From the NCBI GenBank assembly GCA_965215295.1, contig OZ244045.1, forward strand, positions 3,472,001 to 3,536,000: DNA of 64,000 bases, in the 5' to 3' direction. Source of the stretch: HK1 sp965215295. GTDB lineage: Bacteria; Pseudomonadota; Gammaproteobacteria; HK1. Of the stretch, positions 54,078-63,553 are shown one piece after another; the first letter of the stretch is position 1, and the number at the start of each line of letters is the position of its first letter. Position numbers and translations under genes: made by a program. A model generated the notes under the pieces. That model saw nothing but the letters and a program-made list of their open reading frames with translations. It was not told the origin of the DNA and did no database searches.

Positions 54078-54205
54078 CAGGAAGCCGGATGGCCGGTGGC
54101 GGCGCGGCATTGCGGATGGCGGCTCAGGAAGCCGGATGGCCGGTGGCGGCGCGGCATTGCGGATGGCGGCTCAGGAAGCCGGATGGCCGGTGGCGACGGG
54201 GCGTC
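54078..54205. repeat. 47-bp tandem repeat, about 2.7 copies
   Basis: CAGGAAGCCGGATGGCCGG starts at 54078, 54125 and 54172, a 47-base step; the first two copies are almost identical and the third breaks off into GACGGGGCGTC. It lies between the divergent MGMT and apt genes, so it may lie in or between their promoters. Confidence 0.9.
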
Positions 54206-54320
54206 ACGGATGGCGGCCGTCGCCTATACTTCGGATGGTCCGGCGCCGACAGGCACCGGGCTCCGGAGTGCCCGGAACGCGTGCCGAGCCGGGTGACCGC
54301 ACCACATCAGGAGAGCCTCA

Positions 54321-54836
54321 GTGCAAGGTCTCGAATCGAAGATCCGTGCGATTCCCGACTTCCCCCGGCCCGGCGTGGTGTTCCGCGACATCACGCCTCT
54401 GGTGGGTGATGCGGCGATGTTGCGGCTGGCCGTCAATCAGCTCGTCAATCCCTTCATCGACGAACCCATCGACGCGGTGGCGGGCATGGAGGCGCGCGGC
54501 TTCATCTTCGGCGCCTTGGCCGCGCAGGAGCTGGACGTCGGGTTCGTTCCTCTGCGCAAACCGGGCAAGCTTCCCTACGACGTCCAGTCGGTCTCCTACG
54601 AGCTGGAGTACGGCACGGCATCCCTGGAAGCCCACATCGATGCCATCAATCCGGGCGCCCGCATCTTGCTGGTTGACGATCTCATCGCCACCGGCGGCAC
54701 CGCGTCGGCAAGCTGCAAGCTCGTCGAGCGGCTCGGCGGCGAGATCGCGGCGTGCGCGTTCGTGATCGAGCTCGACGATCTGGAAGGGCGGGCAAGGCTG
54801 CCGGGCCGCCGCGTGCATTCGCTGCTGCACTATTGA
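54321..54836 (+). CDS. apt: Adenine phosphoribosyltransferase
   Basis: 171 residues, standard for Apt. The PRPP-binding motif ILLVDDLIATGGTASA is at about 115-130, with PRPGVVFRDITPL near the N-terminus and VPLRKPGKLP in the middle. It salvages adenine to AMP. The start is a GTG at 54321 with an AGGAGA site nine bases before. It is not obviously linked to the catabolic genes that follow. Confidence 0.95.
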   Translation: MQGLESKIRAIPDFPRPGVVFRDITPLVGDAAMLRLAVNQLVNPFIDEPIDAVAGMEARGFIFGALAAQELDVGFVPLRKPGKLPYDVQSVSYELEYGTASLEAHIDAINPGARILLVDDLIATGGTASASCKLVERLGGEIAACAFVIELDDLEGRARLPGRRVHSLLHY

Positions 54837-54988
54837 ACGAGCGGCGTCATCGGTCCGGCCGGGCACGTGGGTGAGTACGGGCACGTGGGTGAGTACACGC
54901 AAACCTGGGGGCGCCGGAGCGGCGCGGCACGGCGGTGCCGTCGCGCGGTTGACCACATGACCGCTTGCCCACGACGAGGCGGCTTCCC

Positions 54989-55903
54989 ATGACGAGGCTG
55001 GTCGAAGGAAAGGTCGCGCTGGTCACCGGCGCCGGGCGCGGCGTCGGCGCCGAGATCGCGAAGATGCTCGCGGCGCACGGCGCGCAGGTGATCGTGAACG
55101 ATCCGGGCGGCACCGCCTCCGGGGAAGGCGGCGACCGGGCTCCCGCGCTCGGGACCGTCGGCGCGATCCGGGATGCCGGCGGCGAGGCGGAGGCGAACTT
55201 CGACAGCGTCGCGGACTTCGCCGCCGCGCAGGGGATGGTCGAGCAGGCGGTCGACCGTTTCGGAAGGATCGACGTCGTCGTGAACAACGCCGGGATCCTG
55301 CGCGACGCCATCTTCCACAAGATGACCGAGGAGGACTGGGACGCGGTCATCGACGTGCACCTCAAGGGGAGCTTCAACACGTCGCGGGCCGCCGCGACCC
55401 GGTTCCGGGCGCAGGCGTCGGGCTGCTTCGTGCACATGACGTCGACTTCGGGGCTCATCGGCAACCTCGGACAGGCGAACTACGCCGCGGCCAAGCTCGG
55501 CATCGCGGGGCTCTCGAAGTCGCTCGCGCTCGACATGGCGCGGTTCAACGTGCGCTCGAACTGCATCTCTCCCTTCGCGTGGAGCCGGATGATCGGCACC
55601 ATCCCGATCGACGACGAGGCCCAGCGCGAGCGGGTCGAGAAGCTCAGGCGGATGACCCCCGACAAGGTCGCCACCGTCGCGGTGGCGCTCGCCTCGGACC
55701 GCGCGGCGCACGTGACGGGCCAGATCTTCGCGGTCCGCAACAACGAGATCTTCCTGATGGGCCAGTCGCGCCCGTTGCGCGGGCTGCACGAGGGCGCGGG
55801 CTGGACGCCGGAGTCGGTGGTCGAGCACGCGTTCCCGGCGCTGCAATCCCACTTCTATCCGCTCGACCGAAGCGCCGACGTCTTCAGTTGGGATCCGGTA
55901 TGA
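54989..55903 (+). CDS. Short-chain dehydrogenase, hydroxyacyl-CoA dehydrogenase-like
   Basis: 304 residues from the ATG at 54989. The NAD(P) loop is TGAGRGVG (13-20), the catalytic Ser is in HMTSTSG (about 152-154) and the YxxxK is in NYAAAKLG (Tyr165, Lys169). NDPGG followed by a Gly/Glu loop after the second strand is a feature of SDRs in the multifunctional-enzyme (HSD17B4-like) group acting on acyl-CoA. It opens a run of CoA-thioester genes: the next encode an HMG-CoA-synthase-like protein, a thiolase and a CoA-transferase. Substrate not known; a beta-hydroxyacyl-CoA oxidation is inferred. Confidence 0.8.
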   Translation: MTRLVEGKVALVTGAGRGVGAEIAKMLAAHGAQVIVNDPGGTASGEGGDRAPALGTVGAIRDAGGEAEANFDSVADFAAAQGMVEQAVDRFGRIDVVVNNAGILRDAIFHKMTEEDWDAVIDVHLKGSFNTSRAAATRFRAQASGCFVHMTSTSGLIGNLGQANYAAAKLGIAGLSKSLALDMARFNVRSNCISPFAWSRMIGTIPIDDEAQRERVEKLRRMTPDKVATVAVALASDRAAHVTGQIFAVRNNEIFLMGQSRPLRGLHEGAGWTPESVVEHAFPALQSHFYPLDRSADVFSWDPV

Positions 55904-56027
55904 GCGATGCGGTCCCCGGCTCGATGAACGACACGCATCCCCGGCTCCGGCCTCGCCTCTGTCGGCCTGGCGACCGTCGTGGTGCGGTGGCGCCGGCCGC
56001 ACACCCCCGGCTCCAGAGGCGCGCGCA

Positions 56028-57518
56028 GTGGTGAGCGTCGGCATCCATGCCTTCGGCGGGTACGTCCCGCGGCTGCGCCTGCAACGCCGGGTCATCGCGC
56101 AGGCCAATGCGTGGCTCAACCCCGCCCTCATGGCGCTCGGACGCGGAGAGCGCGCCATTGCGGGCTGGGACGAGGACTCGATCACGATGGCGGTCGAGGC
56201 CGCTCGCGACTGCCTCGCGCGGCGCGGGCGGGACGGGATCTCGCAGCTCTTCCTCGCCTCGACGACCCTGCCGTTCCAGGACCGCCAGAACGCCGGCGTC
56301 GTGGCCGAAGCCCTCGGCATCGCGGGCGCCATCGGAACCCTGGACATCGGTGGCTCGCAGCGGGCCGGGACTTCGGCGCTGCTCGCCGCTTGCCGGATCG
56401 CCGCCGGCGGCGGCGGACCGGTGCTGGTGACGAGCGCCGAGAAGCGCCGGACGAAAGCCGCGAGTCTGCTCGAGCTCACCACCGGAGACGCGGCCGCCGC
56501 GCTGCTCGTCGGCGAAGGCGACGGGGTCGCGAAGCTGCTCGGATGCGCCACCCGTTCGGTCGACTTCGTCGATCACTATCGCGGCCAGGACGAGCGCTTC
56601 GACTACGTCTGGGAAGAGCGCTGGGTGCGCGACGAGGGATTGATGAAGATCGTCCCGGAAGCGGTCGGCCGCGCGCTGTCCGACGCCGGCCTCGATCCCG
56701 GCGCGATCGATCGTTTCTGTTTCCCCTCCCCGATACGCCGGGCCGGTGCGAGCGTCGCGAAACGCCTCGGCCTCGCCGAACGCAGCCTGCGCGACAACCT
56801 CCAGGGGACGTGCGGCGAGGCGGGGGCCGCCCATCCGCTGGTGATGCTCGCCCACGCACTCGAGGACGCGGCGCCGGGAGAGCGGATCCTCGTCGTCGGG
56901 TTCGGGCAGGGATGCGATGCGGTCGTGTTCGAGGCCACCGAGGCGCCGGCGGCGTCGAATCCGGAGCGGGGGGTCTCGGGATATCTGGAGCGCCGGCGCG
57001 CGGACACCGACTACCACCGCTACCTCGGCGTCAACGATCTGGTTTCCCTGGAGCACGGACTGCGATCGGAGACGGACCGGCAGACCGGTCTGACCACGCT
57101 CTACCGGAACCGGAGGATGGTGCTCGGGCTCGTCGGCGGGAAGTGCTCGAAGTGCGGCACCCTCCAGTTCCCGAAGTCGAACGTCTGCGTCAATCCGAAC
57201 TGCCATGCCGCCGACGCGCAGGAGGACCATTCGTTCTGCGACATGCGGGCGACGATGCGCTCGTATACCGCCGACCGCCTGACCTGGTCCGTGGCGCCGC
57301 CCGCGTACCATGGCATGGTGCAGTTCGAGGAGGGCGGCCGGGCGATGATCGACTTCACCGACATCGATCCGGAGGCCGGACTCGATGTCGGCCAGCCGAT
57401 GCGGATGGTGTTCCGGGTCAAGGACTACGACGCCAGACGGGGATTCCGCCGGTATTTCTGGAAGGCGACGCCGACGGATGCAGGATCGGCAGTGGAAGAG
57501 GACGGTGGAGCGGGCTGA
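56028..57518 (+). CDS. HMG-CoA-synthase-like protein with C-terminal Zn-ribbon/OB-fold (DUF35) domain
   Basis: 496 residues. The N-terminal 330 are a thiolase-fold domain like HMG-CoA synthase (GIHAFGGYVPRLRL, WDEDSITMAVEAARDCL, GDAAAALLVG). At the place of the usual catalytic Cys the sequence reads DIGGSQRAGTSALLAACRIA; the nucleophile position appears to be Ser. The C-terminal part has a rubredoxin-like zinc ribbon CSKCGTLQFPKSNVCVNPNC and an OB-fold, the DUF35 partner that elsewhere is a separate subunit of SCP-x-type thiolases. It may carry acyl-CoA substrate to the thiolase encoded 81 bases downstream. The exact reaction is unknown. The GTG or ATG start could be two residues off. Confidence 0.82.
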   Translation: MVSVGIHAFGGYVPRLRLQRRVIAQANAWLNPALMALGRGERAIAGWDEDSITMAVEAARDCLARRGRDGISQLFLASTTLPFQDRQNAGVVAEALGIAGAIGTLDIGGSQRAGTSALLAACRIAAGGGGPVLVTSAEKRRTKAASLLELTTGDAAAALLVGEGDGVAKLLGCATRSVDFVDHYRGQDERFDYVWEERWVRDEGLMKIVPEAVGRALSDAGLDPGAIDRFCFPSPIRRAGASVAKRLGLAERSLRDNLQGTCGEAGAAHPLVMLAHALEDAAPGERILVVGFGQGCDAVVFEATEAPAASNPERGVSGYLERRRADTDYHRYLGVNDLVSLEHGLRSETDRQTGLTTLYRNRRMVLGLVGGKCSKCGTLQFPKSNVCVNPNCHAADAQEDHSFCDMRATMRSYTADRLTWSVAPPAYHGMVQFEEGGRAMIDFTDIDPEAGLDVGQPMRMVFRVKDYDARRGFRRYFWKATPTDAGSAVEEDGGAG

Positions 57519-57599
57519 GCCACCGGAGCGGGGACGGCAACGGAGAAGGACTCACCGGCGAGCGCCGCACCGCAGGGCAACGAGGAAGGAGACTGGACC

Positions 57600-58805
57600 A
57601 TGGCAACGGGAATTCGCGACCGGGTCGCCATTCTGGGGATGGGGTGCTCGAAGTTCGGGGAGCGCTGGAACGACAACGCCGAGGATCTGATGCACGAAGC
57701 ATTCGGCGAAGCCCTTCTGGATGCGGGAATCGAACGGGACCGGATCGAGGCGGCGTGGCTCGCCACCGCGATCGAGGAGCAGCACGTCGGCAAGTCCGGG
57801 CTTCCTCTCGCCACCGCGCTGCGCCTGCCGTACATCCCGGTCACGAGGGTGGAGAACTACTGCGCCAGTGGCTCGGAGGCGTTTCGGGGCGCCGTCTACG
57901 CGGTGGCGTCCGGGGCTTGCGACATCGCGCTCGCGCTCGGGGTGGAGAAGCTCAAGGACACCGGCTACGGCGGCCTGCCGCAGCGGACCAGGGGCGCCGT
58001 GAACGATCTCCATTGGGCGAACTTCTCCGCACCGGGCGCGTTCGCCCAGCTCGCCTCGGCGTACCGGGCCCGGCACGGGCTGCCGGCCGGGGATCTGAAG
58101 CGCGCAATGGCCCACGTCTCGGTCAAGAGCCACGACAACGGAGCGAAGAACCCGAAGGCGCACCTGCGCAACCGGATCGACGAGGATCGGGTGCTGAACG
58201 CGCCCATGGTCGCGGAGCCGCTCGGACTCTTCGACTGCTGCGGGGTCTCGGACGGCTCGGCGTGCGCGATCGTGACCACTCCGGACATCGCCCGTTCGCT
58301 GGGCAAGTCGGATCTCGTCACCGTGAAGGCGCTCCAGCTTTCGGTGTCGAACGGGACCGAGGCCCAGCACAACTCCTGGGACGGGAGCTATTTCATGACC
58401 ACCCGCAAGGCGTCGGAACGCGCCTACCAGGAGGCCGGCATCGCGAATCCGCGCGAGGAGCTGAGCCTCGTCGAGGTCCATGACTGCTTCTCGATCACCG
58501 AGCTGATCACGATGGAGGACCTCCACATCTCGCCCGAGGGCGGCGCGGTGAAGGACGTGATGGACGGCTTCTTCGACGCCGACGGCCCGCTGCCGTGCCA
58601 GATCGACGGGGGCCTGAAGTGCTTCGGGCACCCCATCGGCGCCTCGGGGCTTCGCATGATCTACGAGGTCTACCTCCAGATGCTCGGCCGCGCCGGAGAG
58701 CGCCAGCGCGAGAACGCGCCGGTGCTCGGGCTCACCCACAATCTCGGCGGGTTTCCGCACCAGAACGTGTGCTCGGTGGTGATCGTCGGGCACGAGGGCG
58801 CCTGA
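57600..58805 (+). CDS. SCP-x-like thiolase (acetyl-CoA acetyltransferase family)
   Basis: 401 residues. The nucleophilic Cys is in VENYCASGSEAFRGA (Cys88). The active-site His is in SLVEVHDCFSI, and the C-terminal GGLKCFGHPIGASGLRMIYE carries the second Cys and His. This branch (non-specific lipid-transfer/SCP2-type thiolases) cleaves branched or cyclic 3-oxoacyl-CoA and often needs a DUF35 partner, which is present here as the C-terminal domain of the preceding gene. A purine-rich site (AAGGAGAC) precedes the ATG. It is part of the catabolic cluster. Confidence 0.88.
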   Translation: MATGIRDRVAILGMGCSKFGERWNDNAEDLMHEAFGEALLDAGIERDRIEAAWLATAIEEQHVGKSGLPLATALRLPYIPVTRVENYCASGSEAFRGAVYAVASGACDIALALGVEKLKDTGYGGLPQRTRGAVNDLHWANFSAPGAFAQLASAYRARHGLPAGDLKRAMAHVSVKSHDNGAKNPKAHLRNRIDEDRVLNAPMVAEPLGLFDCCGVSDGSACAIVTTPDIARSLGKSDLVTVKALQLSVSNGTEAQHNSWDGSYFMTTRKASERAYQEAGIANPREELSLVEVHDCFSITELITMEDLHISPEGGAVKDVMDGFFDADGPLPCQIDGGLKCFGHPIGASGLRMIYEVYLQMLGRAGERQRENAPVLGLTHNLGGFPHQNVCSVVIVGHEGA

Positions 58806-58923
58806 GTTTCCGGCGTGGCGCGCCCGTAAGCCGTATGGCGCCGGAGAACGGCTGCAAAATGCAGTCAGGTCAGTACGTTGATGGAATTGTGGAAGAACGA
58901 AACGACCGAGGAAACATCAAGAC

Positions 58924-60132
58924 ATGTACGGGATCCTCGAAGGACTGCGGATTGTCGAGGCCTCCGCGTTCGTCGCCGCACCCACCGGCGGGCTCACCCT
59001 TGCCCAGCTTGGCGCGGACGTCATCCGCGTCGACCCCATCGGCGGCGGGGTGGACGCCAGGCGCTGGCCGCTCGCGGAGAGCGGCGCAAGCATCTACTGG
59101 GCGAGCCTGAACAAGTGCAAGCGCTCGATCACCGTCAACCTCCGCGCCCCCGAAGGCCGGGAACTCGTCGCCGAGCTCGTCGCGCGCCCCGGTGAAGGCG
59201 GCGGCTGCTTCCTGACGAACCTCCCGGCGTGCGGGGCGCTGGCCTGGGACGCGCTCGCGGCCCGACGAAGCGATGTGGTGATGGTGCAGATCACCGGGCA
59301 TCGCGACGGCTCCACCGCGCTCGACTACACCGTGAACAGCGCGGTGGGATTCCCGATGGTCACCGGGCCCGGGCGCCCGGATGCGCCGGTGAACCACGTG
59401 TTTCCGGCCTGGGACGTCATCACCGGCCTCACCGCCGCCACCGGAATCCTCGCCGCACTGAGCCGGCGCCGCGACACCGGCGAGGGCGAGCACATCACGC
59501 TGGCGCTCTCCGATGTCGGCTACGCGACGGTGGGAAATCTCGGACACATCGGCGAAGCGGTGGTGAACGGCACCGAACGTGCGCCGATCGGCAACGATCT
59601 GTACGGTGCGTTCGGCCGTGACTTCGCGACGAAGGACGGACGCAGGGTCATGGTCGCGGCCATCACCGCCCGCCAGTGGACGAGCCTGCTCGACGCCATC
59701 GAGGGCCACGAGGCGATGCGCCACGTCGAGGCGATGCTCGGGGTGGATCTCTCCGACGAGGGCCAGCGCTTCGAAGCCCGCGACGTCATCGCCCCGGTGG
59801 TGGCGCGTTGGGTCGGCGCCCGCGGGTACGACGAGGTGTGCGCGGCGTTCGATGAAGCCGGCGTCTGCTGGGGGCCGTACCGGTCGTTCCTGGAGATGGT
59901 CCGCGACGACCCGCGGTGCTCGACCCGGAACCCGTTGTTCGAAGACGTCGACCAGCCCGGAATCGGCCGGTTCCGGATGCCCGGCTCACCGCTCGAGTTT
60001 CGGCGCCACGAGCGGGAACCGGTCCGCCCCGCCCCCATCCTCGGCCAGCACACCGACGAGATCCTCGCCGAGGTGCTCGGCCTCACCAGCGCCAGGATCG
60101 GAGCGCTCCGCGACCGCGGGATCGTCGCCTGA
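58924..60132 (+). CDS. Class III (CaiB/BaiF) CoA-transferase
   Basis: 402 residues, standard length. Typical class III signs are RIVEASAFVAAPTGGLTLAQ, LGADVIRVDP, and the catalytic Asp in PAWDVITGLTAATG (about Asp164). It moves CoA from a donor thioester to a free acid, activating the substrate. It has a GAGGA site before the ATG. It ends the plus-strand cluster begun by the SDR gene and likely activates the acid that the SDR and thiolase degrade. Confidence 0.88.
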   Translation: MYGILEGLRIVEASAFVAAPTGGLTLAQLGADVIRVDPIGGGVDARRWPLAESGASIYWASLNKCKRSITVNLRAPEGRELVAELVARPGEGGGCFLTNLPACGALAWDALAARRSDVVMVQITGHRDGSTALDYTVNSAVGFPMVTGPGRPDAPVNHVFPAWDVITGLTAATGILAALSRRRDTGEGEHITLALSDVGYATVGNLGHIGEAVVNGTERAPIGNDLYGAFGRDFATKDGRRVMVAAITARQWTSLLDAIEGHEAMRHVEAMLGVDLSDEGQRFEARDVIAPVVARWVGARGYDEVCAAFDEAGVCWGPYRSFLEMVRDDPRCSTRNPLFEDVDQPGIGRFRMPGSPLEFRRHEREPVRPAPILGQHTDEILAEVLGLTSARIGALRDRGIVA

Positions 60133-60402
60133 GCACCCTCCCCCGGAATCACTGTCCCTCCCCGGCGCCGTCGGAAACGAATCCGGAAACCGGAGGGTTC
60201 ATGTCTCCACCATGGCGACCTTGCCTTCGAGCTCCGTGTTCGTCTGCGTCCGTCCTGCCGCTTTCGTCATCTCCGTGCCCTCTCCATGCCATGCAAACCG
60301 CGTCCCGAACTCTCCTCCGGGAGGCGCTCATCGAGCTCAAGCTACAGGTCACAGGCGATCACGTTCAACGACCGTGCTCCGATCATTCCTTGTCTGTCGA
60401 GC

Positions 60403-60879
60403 CTATCGAAGCGCCGGGGCCAGGAGATCACCGCAGCGCATCAGTTGGATCCGGTACTTCCTGTTCCGAAACAGAATACGGTTTTTACGATTCGCCAAAT
60501 CCTTGATCTGCTTTCGGTTCAATTTCCCGTCATGGGCGGCAACGGGAACGAATCGGATGGACGAGGAGCCGGGAACGATGCGTTCAGCGACCCTCGCGCC
60601 GGCCTGGAGCTGAGACGACACCGTACCGACCCTGATGCCGCTGCTCTTGAGTTCCAACGGAACCACCCACAGCCGTGTGGCTCCATCGTTCTCCCCGATG
60701 AACAGGTAATCGCACCGCTTGGCATTCCTTCCGGCCGGCGATCTGCAGTGGTCCATATCGATCAGACGAGACGGATTCGGTGTGCCTTCCAACTCTACGG
60801 TGCATCCCTGTTTGTCGCATGTTTCCGCAAGACATCCGGGATCGACGATTTCGTCGACGTGCTCCAACGGCGACGTCAC
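60403..60879 (-). CDS. Small PD-(D/E)XK-like putative nuclease partnered with an AAA ATPase
   Basis: 158 residues from a GTG at 60879 that overlaps the ATPase stop (GTGA), a sign of translational coupling. The core KRCDYLFIGENDGATRLWVV then PLELKSS gives Asp57, Glu76 and Lys78, the spacing of a PD-(D/E)XK nuclease fold, followed by Gln90 in SQLQAGARVAERIVP, as often seen in that fold. The C-terminus is basic (NRKQIKDLANRKNRILFRNR) and could contact nucleic acid. I do not know a named family. With the ATPase it resembles sensor-effector pairs in phage defence; a longer start at 60921 is possible. Confidence 0.6.
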   Translation of the reverse strand: MTSPLEHVDEIVDPGCLAETCDKQGCTVELEGTPNPSRLIDMDHCRSPAGRNAKRCDYLFIGENDGATRLWVVPLELKSSGIRVGTVSSQLQAGARVAERIVPGSSSIRFVPVAAHDGKLNRKQIKDLANRKNRILFRNRKYRIQLMRCGDLLAPALR

Positions 60880-62447
60880 AGGCTTCGCCCCTCTTCGATT
60901 CGATTGGAGATCTTTGCCCAATCGTTGTAGAGGGATTCAGTGATCTCGCCATAGCCGGCCGGAAACGTGCCGGACTCCATATCGAGGGGAATCTCTTCCA
61001 CGACCGATCCCTTGGGACGCTTCTTGGGTTTGAACCACCATGCACCGACTTCATTCGGAGTGAGCGCGAGGTCTGCACCGTCGATACCCCTTCTCCTGCT
61101 TTTGGGCACTCCCGACAAACGCACGAGGTTGGCCAGTGTCTCGAGTACCCACTCGCTGTGGGTGGTGACGATGATCCGGATCCCGGAACGCACGGCCGCG
61201 GCCAGCAGGCGCGTGAAGGCCACCTGCATGGCGGGGTGCAGGTGAGACTCGGGCTCTTCGATGATCAAAACGTCATCGTGTTGAACGACGTGGCGCAGAT
61301 ACAGAACCACCGGAGCGAGCTCGGAAACCATCGATGAGGTGTTCATCAGCGGCAGATCGCCCTTCCATCCATCCGGCCGGTAATAGAACGACGGGTAGCC
61401 GGTTTCCGACCTTTCGCCCCGAACCGCACCTTCCAGGATCTCGGCTTCGAGACGTTCCGCAAGATTGTTGCCGGACTTGCGACGCCTGCCGGGTACGTCA
61501 CCCAATTCGATGAGCTGTTCCAGGAAATCGGCGAGAACACCGGAGAGTACCGGTAGCGGCGCGTCCCGGCGAAGACCTGCGCGTGATGCGCGGCCAATCA
61601 AGGAGCTGACGACCACTCGGTGAGCGTGCATCACGCCCGTGCGGTCCGCGGGAAGGTAGTGGACAGGGCGACTTACCGGACCTACCGTGTAGGGGACGAG
61701 CAGATTTGCAAGGGTGTCGATCAATCTTCTTGCGAGGAAGCCACGGTCGTCATCGTCCTCGGAACCAAGTGGCGGCTTCATCATGTATGGAAACAGCCTG
61801 AAGAACTCGGGATCGGTTCCTTTGATCCGCAGGGGGGTTTCGGCAGGAATCGAAGAGGTGAGCCGAGATCCTGCTCTCGTCATCGTGAACTCGTACTCGA
61901 ACGGCGGTCTGTGTTCGGACACTTCCGATACGTCTCTGCGCAGCGTGATCCGGGCGTTCGTGTTGCAAGACCGGCGAATCAGATCTTTCGACTCTTCGAC
62001 ACCGAAACATCTTGTGATCTCTCCGTCGAACGCGCTACCGAAATCATCGACGTCATTGAGAAACGGACGGATCAAATCGGCGACTCGTTCCGGTAGCGCC
62101 GCATCGATGTTCTCCGACGGTTCGGCCCCTGCCGCTTTGTTGGATACCTCTTCCGCCCACCGGGATACCGCGTCGAGTGCTTCTTTCGGAAGATTCGACA
62201 TCTTGTCGAGAGACCTGTGCCGTCGATAACGATAAGACGGTAGCCGCCTCCTTGCCCACGGTTCGGCATACCGGCGATCTCCAAAGAAGCGATGGAGCGC
62301 ATAGATCAGGATGGCGAGATACGACTTTCCCGTATTGCTCGGACCGACGAAAACGGTCAATGGTCGCAGATCGATGGTCGCCTCGACGATCGGCCCGAAA
62401 TCGGCAACCGCGAGCACCGGATCTCTTCTCTCGGATGATGTGGTCAT
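60876..62447 (-). CDS. AAA-family (OLD/RecF-like) ATPase
   Basis: 523 residues from the ATG at 62447. The ABC/SMC-type ATPase core begins ADFGPIVEATIDLRPLTVFV, then GPSNTGKSYLAIL (Walker A, 35-42). The C-terminal lobe has NTSSMVSELAPVVLYL (signature-like), DDVLIIEEPESHLHPAM (Walker B, near 395) and IIVTTHSEWVLETLANLV (H-loop). The middle 250 residues are a variable insertion typical of AAA15/AAA21 defence and repair ATPases. It is followed, with GTGA overlap, by the small nuclease-like protein. The catabolic genes on either side are unrelated, so the pair looks like an inserted module. Confidence 0.85.
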   Translation of the reverse strand: MTTSSERRDPVLAVADFGPIVEATIDLRPLTVFVGPSNTGKSYLAILIYALHRFFGDRRYAEPWARRRLPSYRYRRHRSLDKMSNLPKEALDAVSRWAEEVSNKAAGAEPSENIDAALPERVADLIRPFLNDVDDFGSAFDGEITRCFGVEESKDLIRRSCNTNARITLRRDVSEVSEHRPPFEYEFTMTRAGSRLTSSIPAETPLRIKGTDPEFFRLFPYMMKPPLGSEDDDDRGFLARRLIDTLANLLVPYTVGPVSRPVHYLPADRTGVMHAHRVVVSSLIGRASRAGLRRDAPLPVLSGVLADFLEQLIELGDVPGRRRKSGNNLAERLEAEILEGAVRGERSETGYPSFYYRPDGWKGDLPLMNTSSMVSELAPVVLYLRHVVQHDDVLIIEEPESHLHPAMQVAFTRLLAAAVRSGIRIIVTTHSEWVLETLANLVRLSGVPKSRRRGIDGADLALTPNEVGAWWFKPKKRPKGSVVEEIPLDMESGTFPAGYGEITESLYNDWAKISNRIEEGRSL

Positions 62448-62539
62448 CGTACTCCTCCGTGCGGGCCGGCAGTCTGGCGAAGGTGAAGTGTACATGGTCA
62501 CCGCTTTGCGCCCCGGTCCCGCCGAACTCGTCTCCGATC

Positions 62540-63505
62540 TCAGTACAGCCCGTGCTCGCGCCGGGTGCGCGCGAGGGTGCGCAGCACCGGCAGCAGCAGG
62601 GTGTCGCGCTCCTTCGCGATGGACGCGGTCCCGCGCTCGCCGACCGCCCCGGCGACGAGCGCCTTCAGTTCGGCCCGCACCTCCGGCGTGAGCTCGACCG
62701 GCCGCATGTCGTCCATCCAGTGCTGGAGCGCGTCCCCGAAGTGGTCGAGGAAGTTCGAGAACCCGCCCGGTCCGCCCGCGAGATGGCACAGCTCGAACGG
62801 ACCCATCACGCTCAGGCGCAGGCCGGGACCGTACTTGATGGCGTCGTCGACGTCCTCGACGCTCGCGAGTCCGGTGAGCACCGCGTCCATCGCCTCGCGC
62901 CACAAGGCGGTCTGCAACCGGTTCACGAGATGGCCGGGCGCCTCGTGGTTGAGCCGGATCGCTTTCTTTCCGTGCGCGTTGTAGAAGTCGATGGTCCAGT
63001 CGACGACGTTCGCATCCGTGTCCGCTCCCCCCACCACCTCCACGAGCGGGACGAGGTGCGGCGGGTTGAACGGATGCCCCACCACGAATCGCGCCGCGTT
63101 CGAGAGCCCCGCCTGGAGCTCCGACATGAGCAGGCCGGAGGTCGAGCTGGCCATGACCACGTCGCGCGGCAGCGCGGCATCGATCTCCGCATAGAGCGCC
63201 CGCTTGACGTCGAGCTTCTCCGGAGCGCTCTCCTGCACGAACTCGACGCCGTCGATGGCCGCGGCGGGGCCGGCATGGAAGGTGAGCCGATCGGGGCTTG
63301 CGCCGGCGGCGACCCCATCGAGGTCTTCGAGGACGGGCCACGTATCGGCCACGAACGCACGCAGCGTCGTCTCCGCGCCGGGGGCCGGGTCCCACGCCTG
63401 TACGTCCATTGCGCGCGCAAGGAAGTACGCGGTCCACGATGCTCCGATGGTGCCGGCGCCGATGACGCCGACGCGATGGACGGATGACGGTTCAGGCAGG
63501 TTCAC
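62540..63505 (-). CDS. 3-hydroxyacyl-CoA dehydrogenase (carnitine dehydrogenase-like)
   Basis: 321 residues. The NAD site is VGVIGAGTIGASWTAYFLAR, and FVVGHPFNPPHLVPLVEVVG contains the catalytic His with EAPGHLVNRLQTALWREAMD in the second domain. The family includes 3-hydroxybutyryl-CoA and L-carnitine dehydrogenases; the sequence features fit the latter subfamily as well as short-chain acyl-CoA ones. It is next to the CaiB-type CoA-transferase gene, separated by the ATPase/nuclease pair, and would fit the same catabolic theme. Confidence 0.85.
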   Translation of the reverse strand: MNLPEPSSVHRVGVIGAGTIGASWTAYFLARAMDVQAWDPAPGAETTLRAFVADTWPVLEDLDGVAAGASPDRLTFHAGPAAAIDGVEFVQESAPEKLDVKRALYAEIDAALPRDVVMASSTSGLLMSELQAGLSNAARFVVGHPFNPPHLVPLVEVVGGADTDANVVDWTIDFYNAHGKKAIRLNHEAPGHLVNRLQTALWREAMDAVLTGLASVEDVDDAIKYGPGLRLSVMGPFELCHLAGGPGGFSNFLDHFGDALQHWMDDMRPVELTPEVRAELKALVAGAVGERGTASIAKERDTLLLPVLRTLARTRREHGLY

Positions 63506-63553
63506 TGGCAGGTTCTCCTTTTTCGGTCGTGGCGCGCCTCGGCGGATGCGCCT

